Assembly (NCBI GenBank): GCA_934693165.1
Contig: CAKUUX010000001.1
Span: 62,001-126,000 of the forward strand
Direction: 5' to 3'
DNA length: 64,000 bases
Source of the DNA: an uncultured Candidatus Melainabacteria bacterium
GTDB lineage: Bacteria; Cyanobacteriota; Vampirovibrionia; Gastranaerophilales; Gastranaerophilaceae
Below are positions 33,539 through 41,604 of this stretch, piece after piece. A model generated the notes under the pieces. That model was not told the origin of the DNA. It worked only from the letters and a program-made list of their open reading frames with translations, and searched no databases. The position numbers and the translations under genes are program-made. Each line of letters opens with the position of its first letter. The first letter of the stretch is position 1.

Positions 33539-34897
33539 ATGACAAAAGTAATTATAATTGGTGGTGTTGCAGGTGGTTCAAAAGCTGCAGCTAAACTTAA
33601 ACATTTAAAGCCTGAATATGACATAACAATTTATACAAAAGAGCAATACGTTTCTTATTCGGCATGTGGTTTTCCTTTTTACATTGGTGGGTCTATTCGT
33701 GATTTAGATAAATTAATTATAAGAACTATTGATGAATTTGAGCAAAAGGGAATACATGTCAAAAATTTCCACGAAGTTCTTCAGATTTTACCTAATAAAA
33801 AAAAAGTTTTGATTAAAAATTTAAAAGATGATGTGGAATTTTATGAAACCTATGATAAATTAGTTATTGCGACAGGTGCTGAACCTTTTATTCCAAAGAT
33901 TTCTGGTGCTGATATTGAGCATGTTTATACGTTAAGAAACATGGTAGATGCTCGAAATATTAAAAAGAGATTATTAGAAAGTGAAAATGCGTTGATTGTG
34001 GGTGGAAACTATATTGGTGTTGAATTGATGGAAAGTTTTATAAAACAATCTGTAACAACAACAATTGTTGAAGCAAATACGCATTTGATGAAATTTTATG
34101 ATAAAGATATTTCGAATATTATTCAAGACAATATAAAAATTATACAGCCTTTGTACACAAAAATAATAACGTCTGATACGGTAACATCTTTAAAAAAATC
34201 TGATGAAAAGATAGAAGTTTTTACTAAAAAAGGAAAACATTTTTATACTGATATAGTAGTTATTGCAGCTGGTGTAAAGCCTTGTGTAAAACTTGCAAAA
34301 GATGCAGGGATAGAAATTGGAAAGACTGGTGCGATAAGTGTTGATAATAAAATGCGTACAAATATTGAAGATATTTGGGCAGTAGGGGATTGTGTTGAAA
34401 AATTCAATATTGTATCAAAACAATGGGAATATATTCCACTAGGTTCAACTGCAAATAAAGAGGGAAGAGTTTGTGCTCTAAACATTGCAGGTTTTGAAGA
34501 TGAAGTTTTTGAAGGTGTTTTGGGCTCTTCGGTTGTAAAATATTTTGATTATTCTATGTCGAAAACTGGTTTGTCAGAAGTTAGGGCAAGAGATGTCGGA
34601 TTTGATGTTGTTTCTGTTTTATTAACAACCTTAGACAAGTCAAAATATGTGCCAGATGTGAAATCTATAACTATAAAACTTCTTGCTGATAAAAAAACAA
34701 GAAAAGTTTTAGGTGTTCAAAGTGTTGGATTTGGTGATGCAGATAAGAGGGTTAATGCCTTAACCATGGCACTACTAAAAGGTTCAACGATAGATGAATT
34801 CGTTAATACAGACATAACATACGCACCTGCTGTTTCGACAAGCATTGATCCAATCTTGACAGCAGCTCATATATTAATAGACAAACTTTCAAGCTAA
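33539..34897 (+). CDS. CoA-disulfide reductase/NADH oxidase-like flavoprotein
   Basis: 452 aa. The FAD-binding G-G-V-A-G-G-S motif is at residues 8-14, the single redox cysteine C43 lies in S-A-C-G-F-P-F-Y-I-G-G, the NAD(P)H-binding segment I-V-G-G-N-Y-I-G-V-E is near 157, and W-A-V-G-D-C is near 280. The C-terminal dimer domain is present. This pattern is that of the CoA-disulfide reductase, NADH oxidase and polysulfide reductase family, in which Cys43 cycles through a mixed disulfide with CoA or becomes a sulfenate. Likely roles are thiol balance or peroxide/oxygen defence in an anaerobe. No ribosome site is seen before the ATG. Confidence 0.9.
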   Translation: MTKVIIIGGVAGGSKAAAKLKHLKPEYDITIYTKEQYVSYSACGFPFYIGGSIRDLDKLIIRTIDEFEQKGIHVKNFHEVLQILPNKKKVLIKNLKDDVEFYETYDKLVIATGAEPFIPKISGADIEHVYTLRNMVDARNIKKRLLESENALIVGGNYIGVELMESFIKQSVTTTIVEANTHLMKFYDKDISNIIQDNIKIIQPLYTKIITSDTVTSLKKSDEKIEVFTKKGKHFYTDIVVIAAGVKPCVKLAKDAGIEIGKTGAISVDNKMRTNIEDIWAVGDCVEKFNIVSKQWEYIPLGSTANKEGRVCALNIAGFEDEVFEGVLGSSVVKYFDYSMSKTGLSEVRARDVGFDVVSVLLTTLDKSKYVPDVKSITIKLLADKKTRKVLGVQSVGFGDADKRVNALTMALLKGSTIDEFVNTDITYAPAVSTSIDPILTAAHILIDKLSS

Positions 34898-34900
34898 AAA

Positions 34901-35140
34901 TTATTTTTCGATAGGTTGTCCAACTAATTTTACCAATAATTTAATAACCTTTGGCATTTGACAAACAAATGAATAATTTCCTGATGATAATGAACATTGT
35001 GAGCAATCACATTTTAGTTTGTAACATTCAATTGCTTGTTCTGTCCAATTTTGTGTTAATGAATCAGAAATTTCGCCATTGTTTTGTGGATAAAAATCCT
35101 CATTAGGTCTGATTATTGGATTACTGATACTTAAAGCCAT
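34901..35140 (-). CDS. Small cysteine-rich protein of unknown function
   Basis: 79 aa with a GGGGGAAAG ribosome site. Five cysteines at 39, 44, 46, 49 and 60 (C-x4-C-x-C-x2-C-x10-C) are packed into 22 residues and suggest a bound metal or Fe-S cluster. The block Y-S-F-V-C-Q-M-P-K-V-I near 56-66 looks conserved in character, and the N-terminus (I-S-N-P-I-I-R-P-N) is polar. I recognise no named family. It converges on the CoA-disulfide-reductase-like gene with three bases between stops, so the two genes are not co-transcribed. Confidence 0.65.
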   Translation of the reverse strand: MALSISNPIIRPNEDFYPQNNGEISDSLTQNWTEQAIECYKLKCDCSQCSLSSGNYSFVCQMPKVIKLLVKLVGQPIEK

Positions 35141-35203
35141 TTTACACTTTCCCCCGTAAAGTTATCCTAATCTCTAATAATCTCATTTTAACAGATGGGT
35201 ATA

Positions 35204-35797
35204 TTAATTTTCATCATCTAAACAGAGGATATTATCAAATATATATTTTATAACTTCTTCGTTGTATCTATTGTTTTTGGCTGTAAATAGTAAAACTTCT
35301 GGCCCAAAGTCCTTTTTAACTTCTTGTATTCTTCTATTTAAATCGTTTTGTTTAACTAAATCAACTTTTGATAAAACAGTTATTGTATCAAGTCCATGGT
35401 GGTTAATCCATTCACGCATTTGGTAATCATTTTTTTGAATTTCATGACGAGCATCAACAAATTGTACAAGTTTAACGATTTGTTCTCTTTTTAATAAATA
35501 TTGTTCAAGGTTCTTTTGCCAATCATCCTTCATTCCTTGTGAAACTCTTGCATAACCATATCCAGGAAGGTCTGTTATAATAAATTTATTCGAAAAGTTG
35601 AAAAAATTTATTAATCTTGTTTTGCCTGGAGTGTTGGAAGTTTTAGCAAGCTTTTTGTTGTTAGCAAGTCCATTTATAAAAGAGGATTTACCAACATTTG
35701 AACGACCAATTAATGCTATCTCAGGTAAGCTGTAATCAGGACATTGAGATAGTTTTGCTGCACTTATTAAAAATTTGCCGTCTAAAGATTTTTTCAT
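35204..35797 (-). CDS. engB: Ribosome biogenesis GTPase EngB (YsxC/YihA)
   Basis: 197 aa. The GTPase motifs are G1 G-R-S-N-V-G-K-S (31-38), G2 T60, G3 D-L-P-G (76-79), and G4 as L-S-K-V-D near 140 in place of the canonical T/N-K-x-D, a known variant in this family. EngB/YsxC helps late assembly of the 50S subunit. It follows the large TPR gene by four bases on the same strand and is probably co-transcribed with it. Confidence 0.95.
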   Translation of the reverse strand: MKKSLDGKFLISAAKLSQCPDYSLPEIALIGRSNVGKSSFINGLANNKKLAKTSNTPGKTRLINFFNFSNKFIITDLPGYGYARVSQGMKDDWQKNLEQYLLKREQIVKLVQFVDARHEIQKNDYQMREWINHHGLDTITVLSKVDLVKQNDLNRRIQEVKKDFGPEVLLFTAKNNRYNEEVIKYIFDNILCLDDEN

Positions 35798-35801
35798 TTT
35801 A

Positions 35802-37634
35802 TTATCTTAATTTTTTTTCTAATCTTTTAATTTTTCTATTTATTTTTCTTACTTCACGTTTTGTAGTTTGGTAAGAATTATATTTTTTGTAGTTATAAAT
35901 TGCGTCGTAGTAATTTTTATCTTTTTCACAAGTTTTAGCTAAAAGCAATATGGCATCTGTGTTTGCAGGGTTGAAATTCAATGCTCTGATTGCATATTCT
36001 CTTGCTAAAATATAGTTTTTCTTTTCAAAAAATACATTTGCATCTTTTAACATAGCTTTTGAACGATTCTCTGTTTTTAAAATATATTCAAAGTTACTTA
36101 ATGCAATTTTATTATCAACATCTTTTGATAGTGCTTTTGTTAAAGCTTTTTTAGCTGGAACATAGTGTTTGTGGTATGTTAAGATTTCACCTAAATACAA
36201 ATCGTCTTTAAGAGTTTTTGTACTATTTATAGCAAGTTCAAACATTTCGTTTGAGTGGTAAATATCGTCTAAAACGAAGTAAGCTTCACCTTTTGTAACC
36301 ATATCGTTTGTATTTCTTACAGGGAAATTAACAAGTTGTGATAACAAATCTTGTTGATTGTATTTTTGATTAGCTACATTCATTAATTTGATTTTTGCTA
36401 AATATAATTCTAAATCTTGAGGATTTGCTTTTATTGCTTTGTTAACGTTATCTAGGGCTTTTACAAAGTTTTGAGTTGAGCCGATAATGTTTTTTGAAGC
36501 TGCAACTTTTGCTAATTCAAAATATGTATTAGAAACACCTTTTAGTGCTTCATTGTTGTATTTTTTTACACCAACAAGTGAAGAATAATATTTTAAAGCT
36601 TGATCATATTTACCAGCAGAATAACTAATATCTGCAATTTTTAATTTTGCATCATAAAGATTTGGATTAGTAACAGAAACTGTTTTTAATTGTTCAATAG
36701 CAAATTCACTATCAGAACGTTTTTCATAGATTTCTGCTAAATTCAAATATGGTTGGATATTTTCAGGAGCGATAGCACTTGCTTTTCTGAAAGCTTGAAT
36801 TGCTGCTGCTTCGTTACCTTGATTTCTATAAATTTCTCCAAAAAGATTATAAATCGCAGAAGAATTTGAATTGATACAAAGAGCATTGTTTAAATAAGTT
36901 AGTGCTTGTGAATAATCTTGTCTTTTGTTAGCTAATTGTGCTAAATGGAAATATGCTGATGTGTTGTGAGGATTTAATTTAATAGATTTTTTGAATTTTA
37001 ATTCTGCTTCGTTCAAATCATTATTTAAATAATCAATTGTTCCTAAGTTATCAATTGCTGTTGCATATTGAGAATCAATAGAAACAGATTTCAAAAACAA
37101 TTCTTTTGCTTTATCAATATTATTTAATTTAAGTTCGCAAACACCCATTGCGTTGAATGCTGCAAAGTGTCCTTGATTTAAAAGAGTTGCAACAGTGAAT
37201 TGTTCCTTTGCAGAAGTAATTAAATCTTTTTTGTTTGCTTGATAATCCATGTTGGAAGAATTTAATCTGGCTAAATACAATAAGCCTTGAGCATAATGCA
37301 AATCAGCATTTTGAGGATATACTTTTAGCATTTTATTAAGTTCTTGTTGTGTTGCATTTAAATTTTTCTTTTTAACGTTCAAAACTAATTTTAAGCTTTT
37401 AGCGTTAATATTATTAGGGTTTGCTTTAAGTAAAGAATTAATCTTAGCCTCAGCATTAGCATAATTACCATATTCAATCATTTTAATTACGGCATTATTT
37501 ACATTGTAATTGTTTGTTTCAACCTTTGCTGTTATTTTTGGAGCAGGTGTTTGTTTTTTTTGAGCAGGTGCTGAATTAGCTGAATTGCTCAATATTACTG
37601 TTGTTGCTAATGCTAGTATAAGATTTCTTTTCAT
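35802..37634 (-). CDS. Secreted TPR-repeat protein
   Basis: 610 aa. A signal peptide is likely (M-K-R-N-L-I-L-A-L-A-T-T-V-I-L, then S-N-S-A-N-S-A-P), followed by a short Pro/Lys-rich stretch. From about residue 48 to 590 it is a chain of TPR units (for example Y-A-Q-G-L-L-Y-L-A and A-Y-F-H-L-A-Q-L-A), with a basic helical end (R-K-I-N-R-K-I-K-R-L-E-K-K-L-R). Periplasmic TPR proteins of this kind act as scaffolds in envelope assembly or polysaccharide export; no enzyme domain is seen. It has a CGGAAG ribosome site and is divergent from xerC. Confidence 0.85.
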   Translation of the reverse strand: MKRNLILALATTVILSNSANSAPAQKKQTPAPKITAKVETNNYNVNNAVIKMIEYGNYANAEAKINSLLKANPNNINAKSLKLVLNVKKKNLNATQQELNKMLKVYPQNADLHYAQGLLYLARLNSSNMDYQANKKDLITSAKEQFTVATLLNQGHFAAFNAMGVCELKLNNIDKAKELFLKSVSIDSQYATAIDNLGTIDYLNNDLNEAELKFKKSIKLNPHNTSAYFHLAQLANKRQDYSQALTYLNNALCINSNSSAIYNLFGEIYRNQGNEAAAIQAFRKASAIAPENIQPYLNLAEIYEKRSDSEFAIEQLKTVSVTNPNLYDAKLKIADISYSAGKYDQALKYYSSLVGVKKYNNEALKGVSNTYFELAKVAASKNIIGSTQNFVKALDNVNKAIKANPQDLELYLAKIKLMNVANQKYNQQDLLSQLVNFPVRNTNDMVTKGEAYFVLDDIYHSNEMFELAINSTKTLKDDLYLGEILTYHKHYVPAKKALTKALSKDVDNKIALSNFEYILKTENRSKAMLKDANVFFEKKNYILAREYAIRALNFNPANTDAILLLAKTCEKDKNYYDAIYNYKKYNSYQTTKREVRKINRKIKRLEKKLR

Positions 37635-37725
37635 ATTAATTCTTCCGTTATTTTTTGTAAAATTTTTTATAAAATATTGTAAATATTGTATAATAATAAC
37701 GTGAAAAAATCAACATAGAGGGGCT

Positions 37726-38649
37726 ATGGCACTTTTAGAATCTTCTAAGCAATATCTTGAAATGTTTAAGACATATTTGATTGTTGAGAAAAACTTTTCT
37801 GAACACACTCTAAAAGCGTACACTTCTGACTTATTGACATTTTTGATTTGGTTAAAAGATATTCCATGCACTTCTGTTAATTATACAAAACTTAGAGAAT
37901 ATCTTTATTTTATTCAAAAATTTGATTATAAAAAAACTACCGTCGCTAGAAAATTAGCGTCTGTTAGAACATTTTATAAGTTTTTATATAGAGAAAAAAT
38001 TATGGAGATTAATCCTGCAAGTAATTTGAATTCTCCAAAAAGACCGAAATCGTTGCCAAAATTTTTAACTCCACAAGAAATGGAAAAGATTTTGAATAAC
38101 GTAAAAATGGATACGCCAGCAGGTTATAGAAATAAGGCAATTTTAGAACTTCTTTGGGCTACAGGCATGCGTATTAGTGAATTGAGTGGGCTTAATTTTG
38201 GGGACTTAAATCTCGATAATAACGAAATTAGAGTTTTTGGTAAAGGCGCAAAAGAAAGAATTGTTCTTGTGACTGATAGGGCAAAAACTTATTTGAAAAG
38301 ATATATTGAAAATGCTAGACCTTTAATTGTTGCAAAAGGTTTTAAGCTAGAAGAAATAACAGAGAGTACACCAGTTTTTATTAATAATACTGGATATAGA
38401 CTTCAAAATAAAACCGTAAGAAATGCTATAAAAACAGTTGTTGATAATATTCAATTGCCCAAAAAAGTTACTCCACACATGTTTAGACATAGCTTTGCAA
38501 CAAAACTAATTGAAAATGGAGCAGATTTGAGGGTTGTACAAGAACTTTTGGGGCACGCTAGTATTTCAAATACCCAAATTTATACTCATATCAGCACAAA
38601 ACACTTGCAAGATGTTTATGAAGCTTCTCATCCGAGGGATAATTTATAA
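37726..38649 (+). CDS. xerC: Tyrosine recombinase (XerC/XerD family)
   Basis: 307 aa. The N-terminal SAM-like DNA-binding domain covers about 10-95. The catalytic residues are present: R in T-G-M-R-I-S-E-L, K in G-K-G-A-K-E-R, H-x2-R in H-M-F-R-H-S-F-A-T, H in L-L-G-H-A-S-I-S, and Y in I-Y-T-H-I-S. Xer enzymes resolve chromosome dimers at dif in the terminus. It precedes a second, related recombinase, so the pair probably forms the XerC/XerD heterotetramer; which is C and which is D cannot be told from here. GAGGGG precedes the ATG and a TATAAT lies at 37690. Confidence 0.9.
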   Translation: MALLESSKQYLEMFKTYLIVEKNFSEHTLKAYTSDLLTFLIWLKDIPCTSVNYTKLREYLYFIQKFDYKKTTVARKLASVRTFYKFLYREKIMEINPASNLNSPKRPKSLPKFLTPQEMEKILNNVKMDTPAGYRNKAILELLWATGMRISELSGLNFGDLNLDNNEIRVFGKGAKERIVLVTDRAKTYLKRYIENARPLIVAKGFKLEEITESTPVFINNTGYRLQNKTVRNAIKTVVDNIQLPKKVTPHMFRHSFATKLIENGADLRVVQELLGHASISNTQIYTHISTKHLQDVYEASHPRDNL

Positions 38650-38690
38650 AATTCGGCTATTTATATTATTAATTTAATTTGAAAAAATAT

Positions 38691-38696
38691 TATAAT
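38691..38696 (+). promoter_or_regulatory. -10 box of the second Xer gene (leaderless)
   Basis: TATAAT ends six bases before the ATG at 38703. The spacer TTAGGT contains AGG, but it is too close to the start for a normal ribosome site. The layout matches the other leaderless starts in this window. Confidence 0.55.
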
Positions 38697-38702
38697 TTAG
38701 GT

Positions 38703-39575
38703 ATGAGTATTCAAGATTTATCAGAATATTTAGACTTTCTTGATGTAGAAAGAGGTCTTTCTCAAAATACAATAGATGCTTATAGAAGGGATTTAGAGGC
38801 ATTTATTGAATTTTGTTTTGCAAAATTTTCTGTGGATGAAAAAAATATTACTAGATTAATGGTGAATACTTATTTGAGAGATTTGCATGAAAATCATTAT
38901 AACCCAACGAGTATTTCTCGAAAGATAGCATCTTTAAGGGGATATTATAAATGGTTAAGTGCAAATGAAAAAATAACTTCAAATCCAATAGATACGATAG
39001 AAATGCCAAAACTTCCCCAAAGATTGCCAAAAATCTTATCTGTTGAAGAAATAAAAAAAATGCTTGCAGAAGATTTAAATCCATTAGAAAGAGTTGAATT
39101 AGAACTTTTGTATGGTTCAGGTCTTCGTGTGAGTGAGCTTGTTGATTTAAAAACAAACAGTTTTGATTTGAGTCAAAAATATCTTGTTGCAAGAGGTAAA
39201 GGTTCAAAAGAAAGAATTGTTCCTTTTAATAATGTTTCGGCAAGTGCGATTGAGGATTATTTAAAGATTAGAGATTTTATTCTCAAAAAATTTAGACTTG
39301 ATACAAAGAATTTCTTGGTAAACAATGAAGGGCGTTTTGTTACAAGACAAGATATTTATAATTTTATCCACAAATTGGGAGAAAAATTTCATAAGAATAT
39401 TTCACCACATACAATGCGACATAGCTTCGCAACACATTTGTTAGAAAATGGTGCAGATTTGAGAGTTGTACAAGAACTTTTAGGTCACAGCGATGTTTCT
39501 ACCACTCAACTTTATACACATATTAGTAAAAAGCGTTTGAAAGATGTTTATTTTGCAATAAACGGAGCAGGATAA
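38703..39575 (+). CDS. xerD: Tyrosine recombinase (XerD-like)
   Basis: 290 aa from the ATG at 38703 (M-S-I-Q-D-L-S-E-Y-L); a TTG eight codons upstream is also in frame, but it lies on the -10 region. All catalytic residues are present: R in S-G-L-R-V-S-E-L, K in G-K-G-S-K-E-R, H-x2-R in H-T-M-R-H-S-F-A-T-H, H in L-L-G-H-S-D-V-S and Y in L-Y-T-H-I-S. It is clearly paralogous to the gene 53 bases upstream, particularly in the last 60 residues. Its stop overlaps the rsmD start by one base (TAATG), so rsmD is translationally coupled to it. Confidence 0.9.
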   Translation: MSIQDLSEYLDFLDVERGLSQNTIDAYRRDLEAFIEFCFAKFSVDEKNITRLMVNTYLRDLHENHYNPTSISRKIASLRGYYKWLSANEKITSNPIDTIEMPKLPQRLPKILSVEEIKKMLAEDLNPLERVELELLYGSGLRVSELVDLKTNSFDLSQKYLVARGKGSKERIVPFNNVSASAIEDYLKIRDFILKKFRLDTKNFLVNNEGRFVTRQDIYNFIHKLGEKFHKNISPHTMRHSFATHLLENGADLRVVQELLGHSDVSTTQLYTHISKKRLKDVYFAINGAG

Positions 39576-40081
39576 TGAATATAACAGCAGGAAAATTTAA
39601 AGGAAAAAAAATTATAGCTCCAGAAACAGATTTAGTAAGACCAACTCTTTCTAAAGTCAGAATGGCAGTGTTTAATGTGCTTCAATCCTACGTTGATTTT
39701 GAAAACTCATCTTTTCTTGATATGTATGGTGGTTCTGGTGTTATGGGGCTAGAAGCTATTTCAAGAGGGTTTAAATCTGCTACTGTTATTGAAAAAGATA
39801 GACGTATTGCAAATATTATAAAGAAAAACTATTTGACATTGGGTGTAAAACCTGATTTGTACAACATGGATACTCTAAAATTTAAAACAGATAAATTTTA
39901 TGATGTTGTCTATATTGACCCTCCGTATTATGCAGGTGTTTATGAAAAAACTTTAGAAATAATTCCTGATTTTTATATTTGTATTGTTGAACATCCAGAA
40001 GATGTTGAAATACAAGGTTTTAACATGCTAAAGCAAAAAAAATATGGTGATAAATTTTTGACATTTTTAACTAAAGAATAA
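39575..40081 (+). CDS. rsmD: 16S rRNA (guanine966-N2)-methyltransferase RsmD
   Basis: 168 aa, slightly shorter than the E. coli enzyme. It starts M-N-I-T-A-G-K-F-K-G-K-K-I, as expected for the family, then R-P-T-L-S-K-V-R-x-A-V-F-N. The SAM loop is F-L-D-M-Y-G-G-S-G-V-M-G-L-E-A near 48-62, and the catalytic N6/N2-methylase motif is D-P-P-Y near 115. RsmD methylates G966 of 16S rRNA in the small subunit. It is coupled to the Xer gene upstream. Confidence 0.93.
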   Translation: MNITAGKFKGKKIIAPETDLVRPTLSKVRMAVFNVLQSYVDFENSSFLDMYGGSGVMGLEAISRGFKSATVIEKDRRIANIIKKNYLTLGVKPDLYNMDTLKFKTDKFYDVVYIDPPYYAGVYEKTLEIIPDFYICIVEHPEDVEIQGFNMLKQKKYGDKFLTFLTKE

Positions 40082-40084
40082 AAA

Positions 40085-40108
40085 AGACCTCTGAATTTTC
40101 AGAGGTCT
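40085..40108. terminator. Terminator between rsmD and hup
   Basis: AGACCTCTGA (40085-40094) pairs with TCAGAGGTCT (40099-40108) around four bases. On the minus strand it is followed by six Ts, making it a strong terminator for hup. On the plus strand the T-run is weak (AAGATTGTTTTA), so it may end rsmD transcripts less well. Confidence 0.8.
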
Positions 40109-40186
40109 AAGATTGTTTTAAAGACCTAATTATAAAGCTCTATGAGCATAAGACATTAAGCCTTTATCTTAAATTTTTTAAAAGAA

Positions 40187-40459
40187 CTATTTTACTAATT
40201 CTTTGAATTTTTTACCTGCTGAGAAAGCTGGTACAGTTTTAGCAGCGATTTTTAATTCTTTACCAGTTTGAGGGTTTCTACCCATTCTAGCTGCTCTTTT
40301 ACGTGGTTCGAAAGTACCGAAACCAACTAAAGTAACTTTTTTACCTTTAGCAACTGTTTTTTCAACAGTTTCTAATGTAGCTGCTAATACGTCAGCAACT
40401 GCTTTTTGTGATAATTTAGATTTTTTTGCAACTTCTTTTACTAATTCTTCTTTGTTCAT
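40187..40459 (-). CDS. hup: HU-family DNA-binding protein
   Basis: 90 aa from the ATG at 40459, which has AAGGAGG upstream; the open frame extends 26 codons further, but that part is untranslated leader. It has the full HU pattern, N-K-E-E-L-V-K-E-V-A then G-F-G-T-F-E-P-R-K-R-A-A-R-M-G-R-N-P and a beta-arm with P-Q-T-G. HU is the main nucleoid protein and bends DNA as a dimer. Promoter and terminator are both visible, so it is a single-gene unit. Confidence 0.97.
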   Translation of the reverse strand: MNKEELVKEVAKKSKLSQKAVADVLAATLETVEKTVAKGKKVTLVGFGTFEPRKRAARMGRNPQTGKELKIAAKTVPAFSAGKKFKELVK

Positions 40460-40577
40460 TTTTTCCTCCTTATGTATTGAACAGATGACACCCCAAAATT
40501 TAATGAACTTGTCATTTTTTAGAATTGATACAGCCATGAGCTATATAAAATCTAGGTTTTGTGTCATGTATAAATCT

Positions 40578-40605
40578 ATTATAGCCATTCCTATTTGATT
40601 TGCAA
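40578..40605 (-). promoter_or_regulatory. Promoter of hup
   Basis: On the minus strand TTGCAA (40600-40605), 16 bases, then TATAAT (40578-40583). This gives a leader of about 110 bases. Within it ATGACAC (40561-40567, at the 5' end) is complementary to GTGTCAT (40485-40491), about 25 bases before the start codon. Confidence 0.7.
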
Positions 40606-40655
40606 GTATTTTTTTTAAAAAACATGCAAATGTTAAAAAAAATTAAGGAAACCGT

Positions 40656-41528
40656 CTATTTATAATAGTCTTGCTTGATACGAGCAAATTTAATATTTTT
40701 ATAAAAATATCTAAGAATTTGGTAAGAGTTATATCCGTTATTTGCAAGATTATTGGCACCATGTTGTGACATTCCTATGCCATGACCGTTTTTCTTTATG
40801 CCACTATCGTAAGAGGGTACTGATTTTATATAAGGTAAATCTCTTGTCCAAACTTCACTGGCATTTTTTGTGTGTCCTCCTGCTGAGGCTGAATAGTAGG
40901 CAGGAATTATTTTTAAGTCATAAATAATTACTATCCCTTCAGAATCTTTAACTGCACGATTTGTATTAAGTTTTTCGCTAGTAGCGCCACCATAGGCTTG
41001 GTCTTCAGGTGTATCTTTTAAGTCATAACCTTGTGAACCTCTTTTGCCAAGGTTTGCAAGTGCATAACTTCTAGCTGCAATGGCTTGAGCCTTGTGGGCT
41101 TCGTAATTCCAACTAGAAGGCATTTCGCAAGGAACAACACCTCTTATATAATCTTCTATATTTAATTTATTTATTACATTCAATTTTCCCTTGAGGTTGA
41201 TAATTCTTAATTCACCCCTGTACCAACGATTTTTGGCATTTACAAAACCTGTTGGAGAAGTTGGTCTTATCGCTATTTGATTGGTTTTTAAATTATAGTA
41301 ATCGTTGTTATATTTAAGTGCTATGAGGTTTTTGTATGCTTTAAATTCATAACTTCTCATTTTATTCATGGTGTACAAAACCTTGTTATTTCTTGCATCA
41401 AGGATTTGTGCTTCTGTTGAAGCTCCGACTTTTGCAGAAATCACACCAGTTTGAAGCCCGATTTTTATTGCAAAAACAGGGTTTTGGATTAAGAATATGA
41501 AAAATATAGTTAGTAATAATTTTTTCAT
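40656..41528 (-). CDS. SpoIID/LytB-domain protein
   Basis: 290 aa from the ATG at 41528. A signal peptide covers about 1-21. The SpoIID domain covers about 90-285 and includes G-V-V-P-C-E-M-P-S-S-W, A-Q-A-I-A-A-R-S-Y-A, S-A-S-A-G-G-H-T and the final G-H-G-I-G-M-S-Q-H-G-A. SpoIID is a lytic transglycosylase that cuts stripped glycan strands in Bacillus; the domain is also common in Cyanobacteria-related, non-sporulating bacteria, where it probably remodels peptidoglycan. E in the C-E-M-P motif is the likely acid. It is divergent from metX, and its mRNA is probably leaderless. Confidence 0.92.
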   Translation of the reverse strand: MKKLLLTIFFIFLIQNPVFAIKIGLQTGVISAKVGASTEAQILDARNNKVLYTMNKMRSYEFKAYKNLIALKYNNDYYNLKTNQIAIRPTSPTGFVNAKNRWYRGELRIINLKGKLNVINKLNIEDYIRGVVPCEMPSSWNYEAHKAQAIAARSYALANLGKRGSQGYDLKDTPEDQAYGGATSEKLNTNRAVKDSEGIVIIYDLKIIPAYYSASAGGHTKNASEVWTRDLPYIKSVPSYDSGIKKNGHGIGMSQHGANNLANNGYNSYQILRYFYKNIKFARIKQDYYK

Positions 41529-41536
41529 CAATATAT

Positions 41537-41542
41537 ATTATA
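41537..41542 (-). promoter_or_regulatory. -10 box of the SpoIID-like gene (leaderless)
   Basis: TATAAT on the minus strand ends eight bases before the ATG, or five before an alternative TTG. No ribosome site is possible in the gap. The metX promoter (TGC-TACAAT at 41578-41586) faces the other way. Confidence 0.5.
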
Positions 41543-41604
41543 GTTCAATTATTTTTTTATGAATAAACATGAAATCATGCTACAATAGACAAAAAGGATT
41601 TAAG

